A stretch of DNA of 64,000 nucleotides from NCBI GenBank assembly GCA_964421755.1, contig CAYQYP010000460.1:1-64000 (forward strand), given 5' to 3'. The number at the start of each line of letters is the position of its first letter. The stretch's first letter is position 1. A program made the position numbers and the translations under genes. The notes beneath the pieces are model-generated. The model had not been told where the DNA came from and did no database searches. It was given only the letters and a program-made list of their open reading frames with translations. The stretch is from CAVUUN01 sp964421755 (lineage in GTDB: Bacteria > Acidobacteriota > UBA6911 > RPQK01). Below are positions 16,034-24,377 of this stretch, in pieces.

Positions 16034-17296
16034 ATGTTGGCCAGAGTGAAGTTGGTGGTGACCCTCCTGTCCGGCGCGATCGTTGTTTACGGACTGGTTG
16101 GGGGAACGATGAGGAAAGTCTCCGCGCGCGAGGGTGGAGTTTACGGCGATCTACAAGTGTTCGTCGACGTTATCAAGAAAGTATCCGAAGACTACGTTGA
16201 AAAGCCCGATCTGCAGAAAGGGATGATGGGTGCCCTGCACGGAATGCTGGAGGCCCTGGACCCTTACTGCAGTTACGTTGATCGTGCGACGTACGAGAAG
16301 CTCAGCGGGACCGATGCGGACAAGACCCCGGGAGTCGGATTGACGCTGTCGAAACGGTATGGCTATGCCTACGTCGTTTCGGTCTTGCCGGGAAGCCCCG
16401 CGGACAAGGAAGGCATGCGATCGGGTGACCTGATCGAGTCGGTTGACAACCAGGTGACCACGAACATGAGCCTCTGGCAGACAGAACGCCTGCTCCTCGG
16501 CCCTGCCGGCTCCACGGTGACACTGAGGGTCGTCCGCCTTCGTCGGACCGAACCAAGCGAGGTGAAGCTGGTCCGGGCACCGCTCAACGGTGCCTCCGCC
16601 ACGGCGCGAATCATCGAGGACGGCATCGGCCTGCTCGACATCCCGGATTTTCATCCCGGGGCCGCGGAAGAAGTAGCGGCCAAGGTGAAGATGCTGCTTT
16701 CTTCGAACGTCAAATCCCTGATGGTCGACCTTCGTGGAACCGCTGGGGGAAGCCTGGAAGAAGCCACCAAGGTCAGCGAGCTGTTTCTCCCCAAAGGGGC
16801 GAAAATCCTGACCGCGAAAAACAGCGAGGGCAAGTCCACGGAGTACGTCTCCATGACCGACCCGGTCGTCACTGGCCTGCCCATCGTAGTCCTGATCAAC
16901 AGTGGAACGAGCGGCCCGGCCGAGCTGTTCGCTGCCGCACTGCAGGACCATCACCTGGCCGAAATGGTCGGCGAGAGAACCAACGGACACGGCTCGTCTC
17001 AGGAGCTGTTCACGTTGTCGGACGGGTCGGCGCTCATGATTTCCACCCAGCTCTATTACCGATCGAGCGGCAAGCCGCTTCAGGACCAGACGCTGAAGAA
17101 CTCGGGTGTCACGCCGGACGTGAGAGCACCCAACGAAGATTTCGTCACGAATTTCTACTACGAGAACGCCACCGAGGACTTCGAAAAGAGCCTTGGCGAG
17201 GATTTCTACCGGAAACTAAATGATGCAGTCGAGGCTGAGCAGTTCAGGAGTGGTTTGAAGCAGATCCGTGGTAAAGCTGTGAAGAAAGCTGCTTGA
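16034..17296 (+). CDS. S41 (CtpA-like) family protein, probably lacking the catalytic dyad
   Basis: 420 residues: an N-terminal membrane segment (5-26), a helical region with 'ALDPYCSYVDRATYEKL', a PDZ domain (about 98-170, 'VSVLPGSPADKEGMRSGD'), then the S41 core with 'LMVDLRGTAGGSLEEA'. C-terminal processing proteases carry Ser in 'GSASASE' and Lys in 'SFGKG'. Here the matching segments read 'SGTSGPAEL' (290-298) and 'ERTNGHGSSQ' (314-323), so by eye the serine aligns with G294 and the lysine with H319. S293 or T292 might still act, but the lysine is not replaced by any nearby base of the same kind. It could be a non-proteolytic scaffold or use altered chemistry. An HU gene follows 38 bases on. 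Confidence 0.85.
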   Translation: MLARVKLVVTLLSGAIVVYGLVGGTMRKVSAREGGVYGDLQVFVDVIKKVSEDYVEKPDLQKGMMGALHGMLEALDPYCSYVDRATYEKLSGTDADKTPGVGLTLSKRYGYAYVVSVLPGSPADKEGMRSGDLIESVDNQVTTNMSLWQTERLLLGPAGSTVTLRVVRLRRTEPSEVKLVRAPLNGASATARIIEDGIGLLDIPDFHPGAAEEVAAKVKMLLSSNVKSLMVDLRGTAGGSLEEATKVSELFLPKGAKILTAKNSEGKSTEYVSMTDPVVTGLPIVVLINSGTSGPAELFAAALQDHHLAEMVGERTNGHGSSQELFTLSDGSALMISTQLYYRSSGKPLQDQTLKNSGVTPDVRAPNEDFVTNFYYENATEDFEKSLGEDFYRKLNDAVEAEQFRSGLKQIRGKAVKKAA

Positions 17297-17334
17297 TTCT
17301 GTGTCCGTTCAACAACACACAAGGAGGAGGAGAG

Positions 17335-17607
17335 ATGAACAAAGGGGAGTTGGTAGACGCAATCGCAAAGGAAGCAAAGATCAGCAAAGGCCAGGCACAA
17401 GAGGCGCTGGATTCGTTCGTGAAGAACGTCCAGAAGGCTCTTAAGAAGGGCCAGAAGGTGACTCTCGTCGGCTTCGGCACCTTTGGGACGGCCAAGCGCG
17501 CTGCCAGAACCGGGCGCAACCCGCAGACTGGCAAGCCCATCAAGATCCCGGCCAAGAAAGTGGCTCGGTTCATGCCTGGAAAGACGCTGAAGGACGCCAT
17601 CCAGTAG
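17335..17607 (+). CDS. hup: HU family nucleoid DNA-binding protein
   Basis: 90 residues, the standard HU length. The start MNKGELVDAIAKEAKISKG and the arm region 'GFGTFGTAKRAARTGRNPQT', followed by 'AKKVARFMPGKTLKDAI', are diagnostic. It binds and bends DNA as a dimer and compacts the nucleoid. The ATG at 17335 is chosen because a strong AAGGAGGAGGAG site precedes it; an upstream frame start at 17293 has none and overlaps the S41 gene. A good terminator follows the stop. Confidence 0.97.
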   Translation: MNKGELVDAIAKEAKISKGQAQEALDSFVKNVQKALKKGQKVTLVGFGTFGTAKRAARTGRNPQTGKPIKIPAKKVARFMPGKTLKDAIQ

Positions 17608-17620
17608 CGGTTTCCACCCG

Positions 17621-17663
17621 GGAGACCGGCGACCTAACCGCCGGTCTCCGCGGGGAACTTTTT
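17621..17663 (+). terminator. Rho-independent terminator after HU gene
   Basis: GGAGACCGGCG (17621-17631) pairs perfectly with CGCCGGTCTCC (17639-17649) around ACCTAAC. CGGGGAA and a five-base T-run (17659-17663) follow, 14 bases after the HU stop. Confidence 0.8.
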
Positions 17664-17709
17664 GAACAGAACAGCCGTCTTCTTGTGATATTATTGGACG
17701 GTTTCACGT

Positions 17710-17784
17710 AGGTGCGTAGCTCAGGGGAAGAGCACTTCCTTGACGCGGAAGGGGTCAGCGGTTCAATTCCGCTCGCACCTACCA
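17710..17784 (+). tRNA. tRNA-Val (anticodon GAC), CCA encoded
   Basis: The acceptor stem AGGTGCG/CGCACCT, D-stem GCTC/GAGC, anticodon stem CTTCC/GGAAG with loop TTGACGC (anticodon GAC, valine) and T-stem AGCGG/CCGCT all pair. Discriminator A and CCA are encoded (17781-17784). The synthetase gene thrS starts 25 bases downstream with only T-rich sequence between, so the tRNA and thrS may share a transcript. Confidence 0.95.
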
Positions 17785-17809
17785 TTTTTGTTTTTGGGTG
17801 AAGGTAAAC

Positions 17810-19624
17810 GTGTCCGCGTCTCAAATTCAGGATACTTCCGTGAAGGTCGTTAATCGCGATGGCTCGGTGTCTGAGCTGTCCGATCCAGCAGCCGCCTTGG
17901 AGGTCCTCCGCCACTCAACATCGCATTTGATGGCTCTCGCGGTGACGCAACTGTATCCCGAGGTGCATCTCGGCATCGGTCCTGCCACCAGCGAGGGGTT
18001 CTATTATGATTTTCAGACGCCGCACCGTTTTACCGAAGAGGATCTGGGCCGGATCGAACAGAAAATGAACGAGCTGCGCAGCTCGGATCTCCCGTTCGAG
18101 CCTTCGATAGTCTCAAAGGATGAAGCAATCCGATTCTTCGCGGGAGCCGGCGAGTACCTGAAAACCGAGCTGATTCAAGAAAAGGATGGCCAAGTGCTCT
18201 CCTTTTTCAGGCTCGGGACGCTGACCGATTTCTGCACTGGTCCCCATGTCGTGTCCACCAGCAACCTGGGCGTTTTCAAGTTGCTTTCGGTGGCCGGTTC
18301 TTACTGGCGTGGAGACGAGAAACGGGAGCAGCTGCAGCGCATCTACGGCACCGCATTTTTCACCGAGGCGGAACTGGCTGACTACCTCCACCGCATGGAG
18401 GAGGCGAAAAAACGCGATCATCGCCGGCTGGGCAGGGAACTCGACCTGTTCACCATCCGGGAGGAAGTGGCGCCCGGTTTGATCTTCTGGCACCCGAAAG
18501 GGGCCGCGGTCCGGATCGTCATCGAGGATTTTCTGCGCCAGGAGCTGACCCGCGCCGGATATGTCTTCGTGTACACACCGCACATCGCCAAGAGCGATCT
18601 GTGGAAGATCTCGGGGCACTGGGATTATTACCGGGAGAACATGTACACGCTGCCAGTCGACGAAGAGGACTATGTCCTCAAGCCGATGAACTGCCCGGGG
18701 CACATCATGATCTACCAGTCGACCCGGCGCAGCTACCGTGAACTGCCGATGCGTATCGCTGAGTTCGGCACCGTGTACCGGTATGAAAAATCGGGCACGC
18801 TCCATGGGATGCTCAGGGTGCGCGGGTTCACGCAAGATGATGCGCATATTTTCTGCCAGCCAGAACAGGTGCTGAGCGAAGTGGTCCAAACGCTGGACCT
18901 GGCGGACCACGTTCTCAAGAGTTTCGGCTTCGATCGCTTCCAGGTGGAGTTGTCAGCCTGGGATCCTGCACATCCGGAGAACTACGCGGGCAAACCGGAA
19001 GACTGGGGGACGGCGGAAGCGACCTTGGTGCACGCGCTGGAGCAGAAGGGTTGGCCCTACACGCGGCACGAAGGGGAAGCGAGTTTTTACGGTCCGAAGA
19101 TCGACATCAAGCTGATTGATGCGCTCGGCCGGCCGTGGCAACTGAGCACTTTCCAGTTCGATTTCAACCTGCCCGCACGGTTCAACGTGACCTACGCGGG
19201 GTCGGACAGCCGTGAACATCAGGCGATCATGATTCACAGGGCCCTGCTCGGGTCCATGGAACGCTTCATGGGGGTGCTCGTCGAGCACTATGCAGGCGCA
19301 TTTCCGGTCTGGCTCGCTCCGACTCAGGCAGTCATACTGCCGATCAGCGACAGGCATCACGGCTACGCCCGGGAAGTAGAAAAGCATTTGAAAGACGCCG
19401 CAATTCGGGTAGAGTCGGATCTGAGGAATGAGAAGGTCGGCTACAAGATCCGCGAGCACCAGTTGCAGAAGGTGCCGTTCATGCTCGTCGTCGGCGATCA
19501 GGAAGCGAACAATCGGACCGTTTCGGTTCGTAACCGATTCGAAGGCGACAAAGGCGCCATCGCCCTGGATCAGGTGGTCGAGCTAATCCGGAATCTCGCG
19601 CGGACCAAGGCGGTTCGGCCGTAG
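17810..19624 (+). CDS. thrS: Threonine--tRNA ligase without TGS domain
   Basis: About 604 residues. The editing/second-additional domain is present ('RHSTSHLMALAV' with HxxxH, and 'DFCTGPHV'). So is the class II core: 'MNCPGHIMIY' with a zinc cysteine, motif 2 'AEFGTVYRYEKSGTLHGM', 'EHQAIMIHRALLGSMERFM' and the anticodon-binding end. It attaches threonine to tRNA-Thr. The protein starts about 25 residues before the editing domain, so the N-terminal TGS domain (about 60 residues in E. coli) is missing. GTG at 17810 is chosen because GAAGG lies 5 bases before it; in-frame GTG at 17798 has no such site. It leads the translation-gene cluster through pheT. Confidence 0.95.
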   Translation: MSASQIQDTSVKVVNRDGSVSELSDPAAALEVLRHSTSHLMALAVTQLYPEVHLGIGPATSEGFYYDFQTPHRFTEEDLGRIEQKMNELRSSDLPFEPSIVSKDEAIRFFAGAGEYLKTELIQEKDGQVLSFFRLGTLTDFCTGPHVVSTSNLGVFKLLSVAGSYWRGDEKREQLQRIYGTAFFTEAELADYLHRMEEAKKRDHRRLGRELDLFTIREEVAPGLIFWHPKGAAVRIVIEDFLRQELTRAGYVFVYTPHIAKSDLWKISGHWDYYRENMYTLPVDEEDYVLKPMNCPGHIMIYQSTRRSYRELPMRIAEFGTVYRYEKSGTLHGMLRVRGFTQDDAHIFCQPEQVLSEVVQTLDLADHVLKSFGFDRFQVELSAWDPAHPENYAGKPEDWGTAEATLVHALEQKGWPYTRHEGEASFYGPKIDIKLIDALGRPWQLSTFQFDFNLPARFNVTYAGSDSREHQAIMIHRALLGSMERFMGVLVEHYAGAFPVWLAPTQAVILPISDRHHGYAREVEKHLKDAAIRVESDLRNEKVGYKIREHQLQKVPFMLVVGDQEANNRTVSVRNRFEGDKGAIALDQVVELIRNLARTKAVRP

Positions 19625-19672
19625 TCGCCGTTCCCCCCGACCGCGCATCGGACTTAACTTTGGGAGGGGAAG

Positions 19673-20179
19673 ATCAACAGAACTCGAGTAAATCAACAAA
19701 TCAGGGCCCGTGAAGTTCGAGTGATTGACGAGGCTGGAGTCCAGTTGGGAGTCTTGGACCCCCGACAGGCGCTCGCCATGGCGGAAGAACGAGGTCTTGA
19801 TCTGGTGGAGGTCGCGCCCACCGCGCAACCACCTGTCTGCCGTATCATGGACTACGGCAAATACCTGTACCAGCAGAACAAGAAGGCACAGGAAGCCAAG
19901 AAGAACCAGAAAATGGTTCAGATCAAGGAAGTCAAGTTCCGGCCGAAGATCGACGAGCACGATTACGAGTTCAAGAAGAATCACATCATCCGTTTTCTGC
20001 AGGACGAGAACAAGGTCAAGGCGACCGTGATGTTCCGAGGCCGGGAAGTCACTCACGCAGAGATCGGGGAACAGATTCTCAAGCGGCTGCTACAAGAGCT
20101 CAGCGAAGTCGCCCTCATCGAGCGGCATCCCAAGTTGGAAGGCTACTCGATGACCATGATATTGACTCCGAAAAAGTAA
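19673..20179 (+). CDS. infC: Translation initiation factor IF-3, AUC start
   Basis: 168 residues if started at ATC 19673. The family N-terminus 'INRTRVNQQIRAREVRVIDE' reads in frame from this ATC with no ATG, GTG or TTG before residue 17. A strong GGGAGGGG site lies 5-6 bases upstream. IF-3 genes are known for rare start codons (AUU in E. coli), through which IF-3 represses its own synthesis, so AUC fits. The rest matches IF-3: 'PPVCRIMDYGKYLYQQNKKA', 'KEVKFRPKIDEHDYEFK' and 'VMFRGREVTHAEIG'. It binds the 30S subunit and checks start-codon pairing. Starting at GTG 19721 would remove the conserved N-terminal segment. rpmI and rplT follow. Confidence 0.95.
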   Translation: MNRTRVNQQIRAREVRVIDEAGVQLGVLDPRQALAMAEERGLDLVEVAPTAQPPVCRIMDYGKYLYQQNKKAQEAKKNQKMVQIKEVKFRPKIDEHDYEFKKNHIIRFLQDENKVKATVMFRGREVTHAEIGEQILKRLLQELSEVALIERHPKLEGYSMTMILTPKK

Positions 20180-20298
20180 CCGGATTTCGGAAAATTCCGG
20201 GACTCACTACTCCATTCTCTGCGCCAGCGTTGTCACGCCGCTGGTCGGTGCGGCGAATAGAGTGTTGTGTCCCTTGATAGCTCAGTGGAGAAGCAATT
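20180..20298 (+). promoter_or_regulatory. Leader between infC and rpmI, possible autoregulatory structure
   Basis: These 119 bases hold a short hairpin (CCGGATTTCGGAAAATTCCGG) and a C/G-rich segment that can pair (GCCAGCGTTGTCACGCCGCTGGTC). L20 binds leader RNA ahead of rpmI-rplT in several bacteria. Whether this leader is such a site is inference from position and pairing potential only. Confidence 0.3.
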
Positions 20299-20493
20299 AT
20301 GCCAAAGCTAAAAACAAAACGAGCGGCCGCGAAGCGCTTTAAAGTCACCGGAAGCGGGAAAGTGCGCATGAGACACAGCTTTCATAGCCACATCCTGACC
20401 AAGAAGAGCTCCAAGCGGAAGAGACGCCTGAGCGAGTGGGCCAATGCATCGCCTGCCGATACCAGGCGTATCAAGCGAATGCTGGTCGTCTAA
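20299..20493 (+). CDS. rpmI: 50S ribosomal protein L35
   Basis: 64 residues, very basic. The start MPKLKTKRAAAKRFKVTGSG and 'FHSHILTKKSSKRKRRL' are diagnostic of bL35. The ATG has GGAGAAG just upstream. It sits between infC and rplT, the conserved order in bacteria. Confidence 0.97.
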   Translation: MPKLKTKRAAAKRFKVTGSGKVRMRHSFHSHILTKKSSKRKRRLSEWANASPADTRRIKRMLVV

Positions 20494-20565
20494 GGCCAGG
20501 GGCGGTTCGATCGGAACCACGCCCGGCCTGCGAGTTTAAGAAAGTGCGAAGGTGAAAAGCAGCGT

Positions 20566-20922
20566 ATGGCAAGAGTAAAGAGGGGAAACAAGAGGGTTCA
20601 GCGCCGGAAGAAGATCCTCGGTCTGGCCAAAGGCTATTACGGAACTAAGGGAAAGCTGCACCGTCAGGCTAAGGAGCAGGTGATCAAATCGCTTGCCTAT
20701 GCGTATCGGGATCGCAGACAAAAGAAGCGCAACTTCCGCAGCCTTTGGATCATAAGGATCAGTGCCGCCGCGAAAGCCCATCAGCTGTCGTACAGCCAGT
20801 TGATCCACGGCTTGAAAACCGCCGGTGTCGATTTGAACCGCAAGGTGCTGGCCGATATCGCGGCTCAAGACCCAGAGGGGTTTGCTCGTCTGGCCGAGAC
20901 CGCCCGGCAGGCAACTGCCTAG
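20566..20922 (+). CDS. rplT: 50S ribosomal protein L20
   Basis: 118 residues. MARVKRGNKRVQRRKKILGL and 'AKGYYGTKGKLHRQAKEQV' are typical of bL20, followed by 'LWIIRISAAAKAHQLSYSQL' in the globular domain. It binds 23S rRNA early in large-subunit assembly and in some species represses its own operon. Confidence 0.97.
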   Translation: MARVKRGNKRVQRRKKILGLAKGYYGTKGKLHRQAKEQVIKSLAYAYRDRRQKKRNFRSLWIIRISAAAKAHQLSYSQLIHGLKTAGVDLNRKVLADIAAQDPEGFARLAETARQATA

Positions 20923-20945
20923 AATCCGCCCCCGTCGGGCGTTCT

Positions 20946-21989
20946 ATGGACCGGGTGCCTATGTCGACCACGCAGTCAAGTGACCTGCTCTGGGAAGCTT
21001 TCCAGTCAGAGCTGAGCCAGATTTCGAGTTCCGACCAGATTGCGGAAATCCGGGATCGCTACCTGAGCCGCCAGCGGGGCCTCATCACGCTCGAGCTCAA
21101 GAAGCTCGGGCAGTTGGCTCCCGAACAGCGTCCCGTTGTCGGTCAGATGCTTAATCAGCTCAAGACCCGGGTGGAAGCTCGCCTGGAAGAGCGCCAGCAG
21201 CAACTGAACCAACAAGACCGGGCTCGAAAGCTGGAGGGGGAAGGGATCGATGTCACCCTCCCCGGTTACTCCTTTGGCTTCGGCAAGATGCACCCGCTTC
21301 GAAGGGTCCGCCAGGAGATGGAGGAAATTTTCGTCTCCATGGGATTCACGGTCGCCTCCGGCCCCGAAATCGAAGACGACTTTCACAACTTCGAGGCGCT
21401 GAACATGCCTCCCGGGCATCCTGCGCGTGATTCACAGGACACCCTTTACATCACCGAGAACCTGGTTCTCCGGACCCACACGTCACCCGTCCAGATCAGG
21501 ACGATGATGAATCAGAAGCCGCCCGTCCGGATAATCGTCCCCGGCAAAGTGTTCCGGAGGGACGCGGTCGACGCGACCCACAGCCCCATGTTCCACCAGT
21601 TGGAGGGGCTGGTGGTCGACGAAGGAATCACCCTGGCCGACCTGAAAGGAACGCTGGAAGTATTCTTCAAGGCGTTCTTCTCCCAAAACACGACCGTCCG
21701 GCTTCGGCCCAGCTTCTTCCCATTCGTGGAGCCAGGGGCGGAAATGGATGTCTCCTGCATCTTCTGCTCCGGGAAGGGTTGCAGCACCTGTAAGCAGAGC
21801 GGCTGGATCGAGATCCTCGGCGCCGGCATGGTGCATCCTCGCGTCCTCGAGACCGTAGGCTACGACTATGAGAAGTACACGGGTTTCGCGTGGGGCATGG
21901 GGATCGATCGGATTGCTCAGCTGAAGTACGACATCAACGACATGCGGCTCCTCTTCGAAAACGACCTGCGGTTTCTCGGTCAGTTTTAG
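20946..21989 (+). CDS. pheS: Phenylalanine--tRNA ligase alpha subunit
   Basis: 347 residues. An N-terminal coiled coil (about 20-100) that contacts tRNA is followed by the class II core: 'HPLRRVRQEMEEIFVSMGF', 'LRTHTSPVQIRTM', 'RDAVDATHSPMFHQLEGLVV' and 'WGMGIDRIAQLKY'. The 'CIFCSGKGCSTCKQSGW' cysteine cluster is usual in bacterial PheS. With PheT it charges tRNA-Phe as an alpha2-beta2 complex. ATGs at 20946 and 20961 are both possible; neither has a strong ribosome site. Confidence 0.96.
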   Translation: MDRVPMSTTQSSDLLWEAFQSELSQISSSDQIAEIRDRYLSRQRGLITLELKKLGQLAPEQRPVVGQMLNQLKTRVEARLEERQQQLNQQDRARKLEGEGIDVTLPGYSFGFGKMHPLRRVRQEMEEIFVSMGFTVASGPEIEDDFHNFEALNMPPGHPARDSQDTLYITENLVLRTHTSPVQIRTMMNQKPPVRIIVPGKVFRRDAVDATHSPMFHQLEGLVVDEGITLADLKGTLEVFFKAFFSQNTTVRLRPSFFPFVEPGAEMDVSCIFCSGKGCSTCKQSGWIEILGAGMVHPRVLETVGYDYEKYTGFAWGMGIDRIAQLKYDINDMRLLFENDLRFLGQF

Positions 21990-22016
21990 TTCAACTCCAA
22001 TTCTGGACGCTCCCAC

Positions 22017-24083
22017 ATGAAGATCAGCTACACCTGGTTACAGGATTTTCTGGACTTAGAGCCGTTGGGTCTCGATTCCGCCGCCGTCGCGCATGCGCTC
22101 GCCTCGCTCGGCCTCCCCATCGAGGGAACCGAGCAGCAGGAAACGGACACCATTCTTGACGTGGAGGTGACCAGCAATCGACCGGACTGCCTGAACCACC
22201 TCGGCGTAGCCCGCGAGCTCGCGGCTCACTTCAGGCTGAAATTGAAGGCGCCCGACTTCTCCAGCCCGGCGGCCGCCTTCCCCCTGTCGGAGTTTCCGTC
22301 GAGCGTGACGATCGAGGCCCCCGATCTGTGTCCCCGGTACGCGGCCCGCATCATCACCGGAATAGCAATAGAGGAATCGCCTGAATGGCTCAAGCAGAGG
22401 CTGATCGCAGTCGGTCAGCGCCCCATCAGCAACGTGGTGGACATCACCAACTATGTCCTCCTGACCGTTGGACATCCGCTGCACGCATTTGACTACGAAC
22501 GACTGGAAGGGAACCGCATCGTGGTGCGTCGCCCTCGCCCGGGCGAAAGCATCGTCACCCTGGACGGTGCGGAACGCGAGCTCACTCCCGAGATGCTCGC
22601 GATCTGCGACGCCCGGAAACCTGTCGCATTGGCAGGCGTTATGGGCGGCGCCGATAGCGAGATCTCGACACTCACCTCCACGGTCCTTCTGGAAAGCGCC
22701 TATTTCCGACCGTCGTCCATCCGTTCGACGTCGAAGAAGCTGGCGCTCCGGACGGAAGCGTCCTACCGATTCGAGCGGGGGGCCGACCCCCTGGCTCCGG
22801 TGGCCGCGCTCAACCTGGCCACCCGGCTGATCGCCGAGCTGGCAGGCGGCAAGTGCGCAGGCGAAGTCCTGGATGAAAACCCGGTGCCGTTCGAGCCGCG
22901 TGTTCTCAAGCTCCGGACGAAGCGCATCACGCAAGTGACCGGGATGCAATTCGAGCCCGAATTCGTGATAGAAACCCTGGGGCGACTGCATTTCGGGGCC
23001 ACCCCGAACGGCGACGCGACCTGGGAGGTTCGAGTCCCCAGCTTCAGGCCCGATGTCGAGATGGAAGACGACCTCGTCGAGGAGCTGGCCAGGCATTACG
23101 GCTACGACAAGATCCCGAGCACCTATCCGGTTCAGCAGATCCACGGGGCTTTCCTTCCGACCAGGAAGGCGGAGGATAACCTGCTCGACAGACTGCATGC
23201 CTTTGGCATTTCCGAAGCGGTGAACTACGTCTTCAGTACTCCCGCTCGCGAAGCCCGGCTCTTCGGCCAGCCGCCTTCCATGGTTCCCATTGCGAACCCG
23301 CTCACCGAGGAAGACACTCACCTCCGGACCAGCCTGATTCCGGGTCTGGTGGAATCCGTGCGCCGCAATCTGAACCACGGCAACAGGGAGGTGCGACTCT
23401 ACGAGTTCGGCAAGGTATTCATCCCCGAGTCCGGCTCCGAGGCGGGTTTCCGGGAGGAGCTTCGGTTGGGGGTTATTGTCATCGGGACGTTTTACCGGCC
23501 GTACTGGGAAACCTCCGGCGACGAGCTTAATTTCTTCCACCTGAAGGGGATCGTCGAGGAGTCTTTGCGCGGCTTGGGGAGGACTCTGTCCTGTTCCCCG
23601 ACCACCGCGATCCCGTTTCTTCATCCTGGGATAGGGGCCGAGGCATTGGTCGACGGGTCGTCCCTTGGCTTTCTCGGCCAGCTGCATCCTGACGTTCAGG
23701 AGGACTACAAGTTCCTCGACAAAGTCTTCGTCGCCGAGCTGAACCTCGAGCCGCTCTTCGCGGCGCCGGTCCCGGAACCGCACTACACGCCGCTGCTCAG
23801 GTTCCCCACCACTGAGCGTGATCTGTCTTTTGTAGTTGACAAAGGAGTCAAATACGGTAAAATTATCGGCGCTATTAAATCGTTGAACATCGCAAACTTA
23901 CGCGATATTCGACTGATTGATCTCTATCGCGGCCAGAACCTTCCCGCCGGAAAGGTTAGCTTAGCTATACGTCTAACCTTCGCCGACCCTTCACGTACGT
24001 TGACGCAAGACGAGGTGAGCCGGTACACCGAGCAGGTAGCCGATCTGCTCAGCCGTGGCTTCTCGGCTGAACGGCGTTCGTGA
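22017..24083 (+). CDS. pheT: Phenylalanine--tRNA ligase beta subunit, short form without tRNA-binding OB domain
   Basis: 688 residues, against about 790-800 in E. coli. The N-terminus (MKISYTWLQDFLDLEPLGLD) passes after about 40 residues directly into 'LDVEVTSNRPDCLNHLGVAR', skipping the roughly 110-residue EMAP-II-like OB fold normally inserted there. The B3/B4 editing region, B5 domain, class II-like region and C-terminal ferredoxin-fold anticodon-binding domain ('LLRFPTTERDLSFVV', 'RLTFADPSRTLTQDE') are present. It pairs with the adjacent pheS product. The missing domain probably lowers tRNA affinity, as does the missing TGS domain in the ThrRS of the same cluster. Confidence 0.95.
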   Translation: MKISYTWLQDFLDLEPLGLDSAAVAHALASLGLPIEGTEQQETDTILDVEVTSNRPDCLNHLGVARELAAHFRLKLKAPDFSSPAAAFPLSEFPSSVTIEAPDLCPRYAARIITGIAIEESPEWLKQRLIAVGQRPISNVVDITNYVLLTVGHPLHAFDYERLEGNRIVVRRPRPGESIVTLDGAERELTPEMLAICDARKPVALAGVMGGADSEISTLTSTVLLESAYFRPSSIRSTSKKLALRTEASYRFERGADPLAPVAALNLATRLIAELAGGKCAGEVLDENPVPFEPRVLKLRTKRITQVTGMQFEPEFVIETLGRLHFGATPNGDATWEVRVPSFRPDVEMEDDLVEELARHYGYDKIPSTYPVQQIHGAFLPTRKAEDNLLDRLHAFGISEAVNYVFSTPAREARLFGQPPSMVPIANPLTEEDTHLRTSLIPGLVESVRRNLNHGNREVRLYEFGKVFIPESGSEAGFREELRLGVIVIGTFYRPYWETSGDELNFFHLKGIVEESLRGLGRTLSCSPTTAIPFLHPGIGAEALVDGSSLGFLGQLHPDVQEDYKFLDKVFVAELNLEPLFAAPVPEPHYTPLLRFPTTERDLSFVVDKGVKYGKIIGAIKSLNIANLRDIRLIDLYRGQNLPAGKVSLAIRLTFADPSRTLTQDEVSRYTEQVADLLSRGFSAERRS

Positions 24084-24101
24084 TTCGTCTGGAGGTGGCT
24101 T

Positions 24102-24368
24102 GTGTGCGAGAGTGCTCTGAGACGTTTGGAAGATAACGTCGCCGGGATTCTGGAAGTTCTAAAGCGCCTGCAAGCCGAAAACGCTGAACTGAAAAGCACG
24201 GTCCAAAGATTGACAGACGACCTGGAGGAGCTCAGGAAAGAGACCCGAGCCAAAGGGGAAATGATTCGGCGCTTTGAGGCCGAACGAAACGAAATCGGGT
24301 CACGAGTCGAGAAGATAATGCGGAAGGTAGCCGCGTTGGAGAAACCGGGGAAGGAAGCGAGAACCTGA
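24102..24368 (+). CDS. Small coiled-coil protein before zapA
   Basis: 88 residues, almost entirely heptad-patterned ('LRRLEDNVAGILEVLKRLQA', 'LKSTVQRLTDDLEELRKETR', then 'VEKIMRKVAALEK'). The start is GTG at 24102 with GGAGGT 5 bases before it. It lies between pheT and zapA with short gaps, so it belongs to the same transcript. A short coiled coil before zapA suggests a partner in division-ring assembly, like ZapB, but length and pattern alone cannot prove homology. Confidence 0.75.
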   Translation: MCESALRRLEDNVAGILEVLKRLQAENAELKSTVQRLTDDLEELRKETRAKGEMIRRFEAERNEIGSRVEKIMRKVAALEKPGKEART

Positions 24369-24377
24369 GGGGTGACG

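Noticed and set aside
20270..20298. TTGATAGCTCAGTGGAGAAGC resembles a tRNA D-arm
   Set aside because: No acceptor, anticodon or T-stem follows. The GGAGAAG is the rpmI ribosome site.
22056..23783. A 575-codon minus-strand frame opposite pheT
   Set aside because: It is antisense to a certain gene, with composition typical of a shadow frame.
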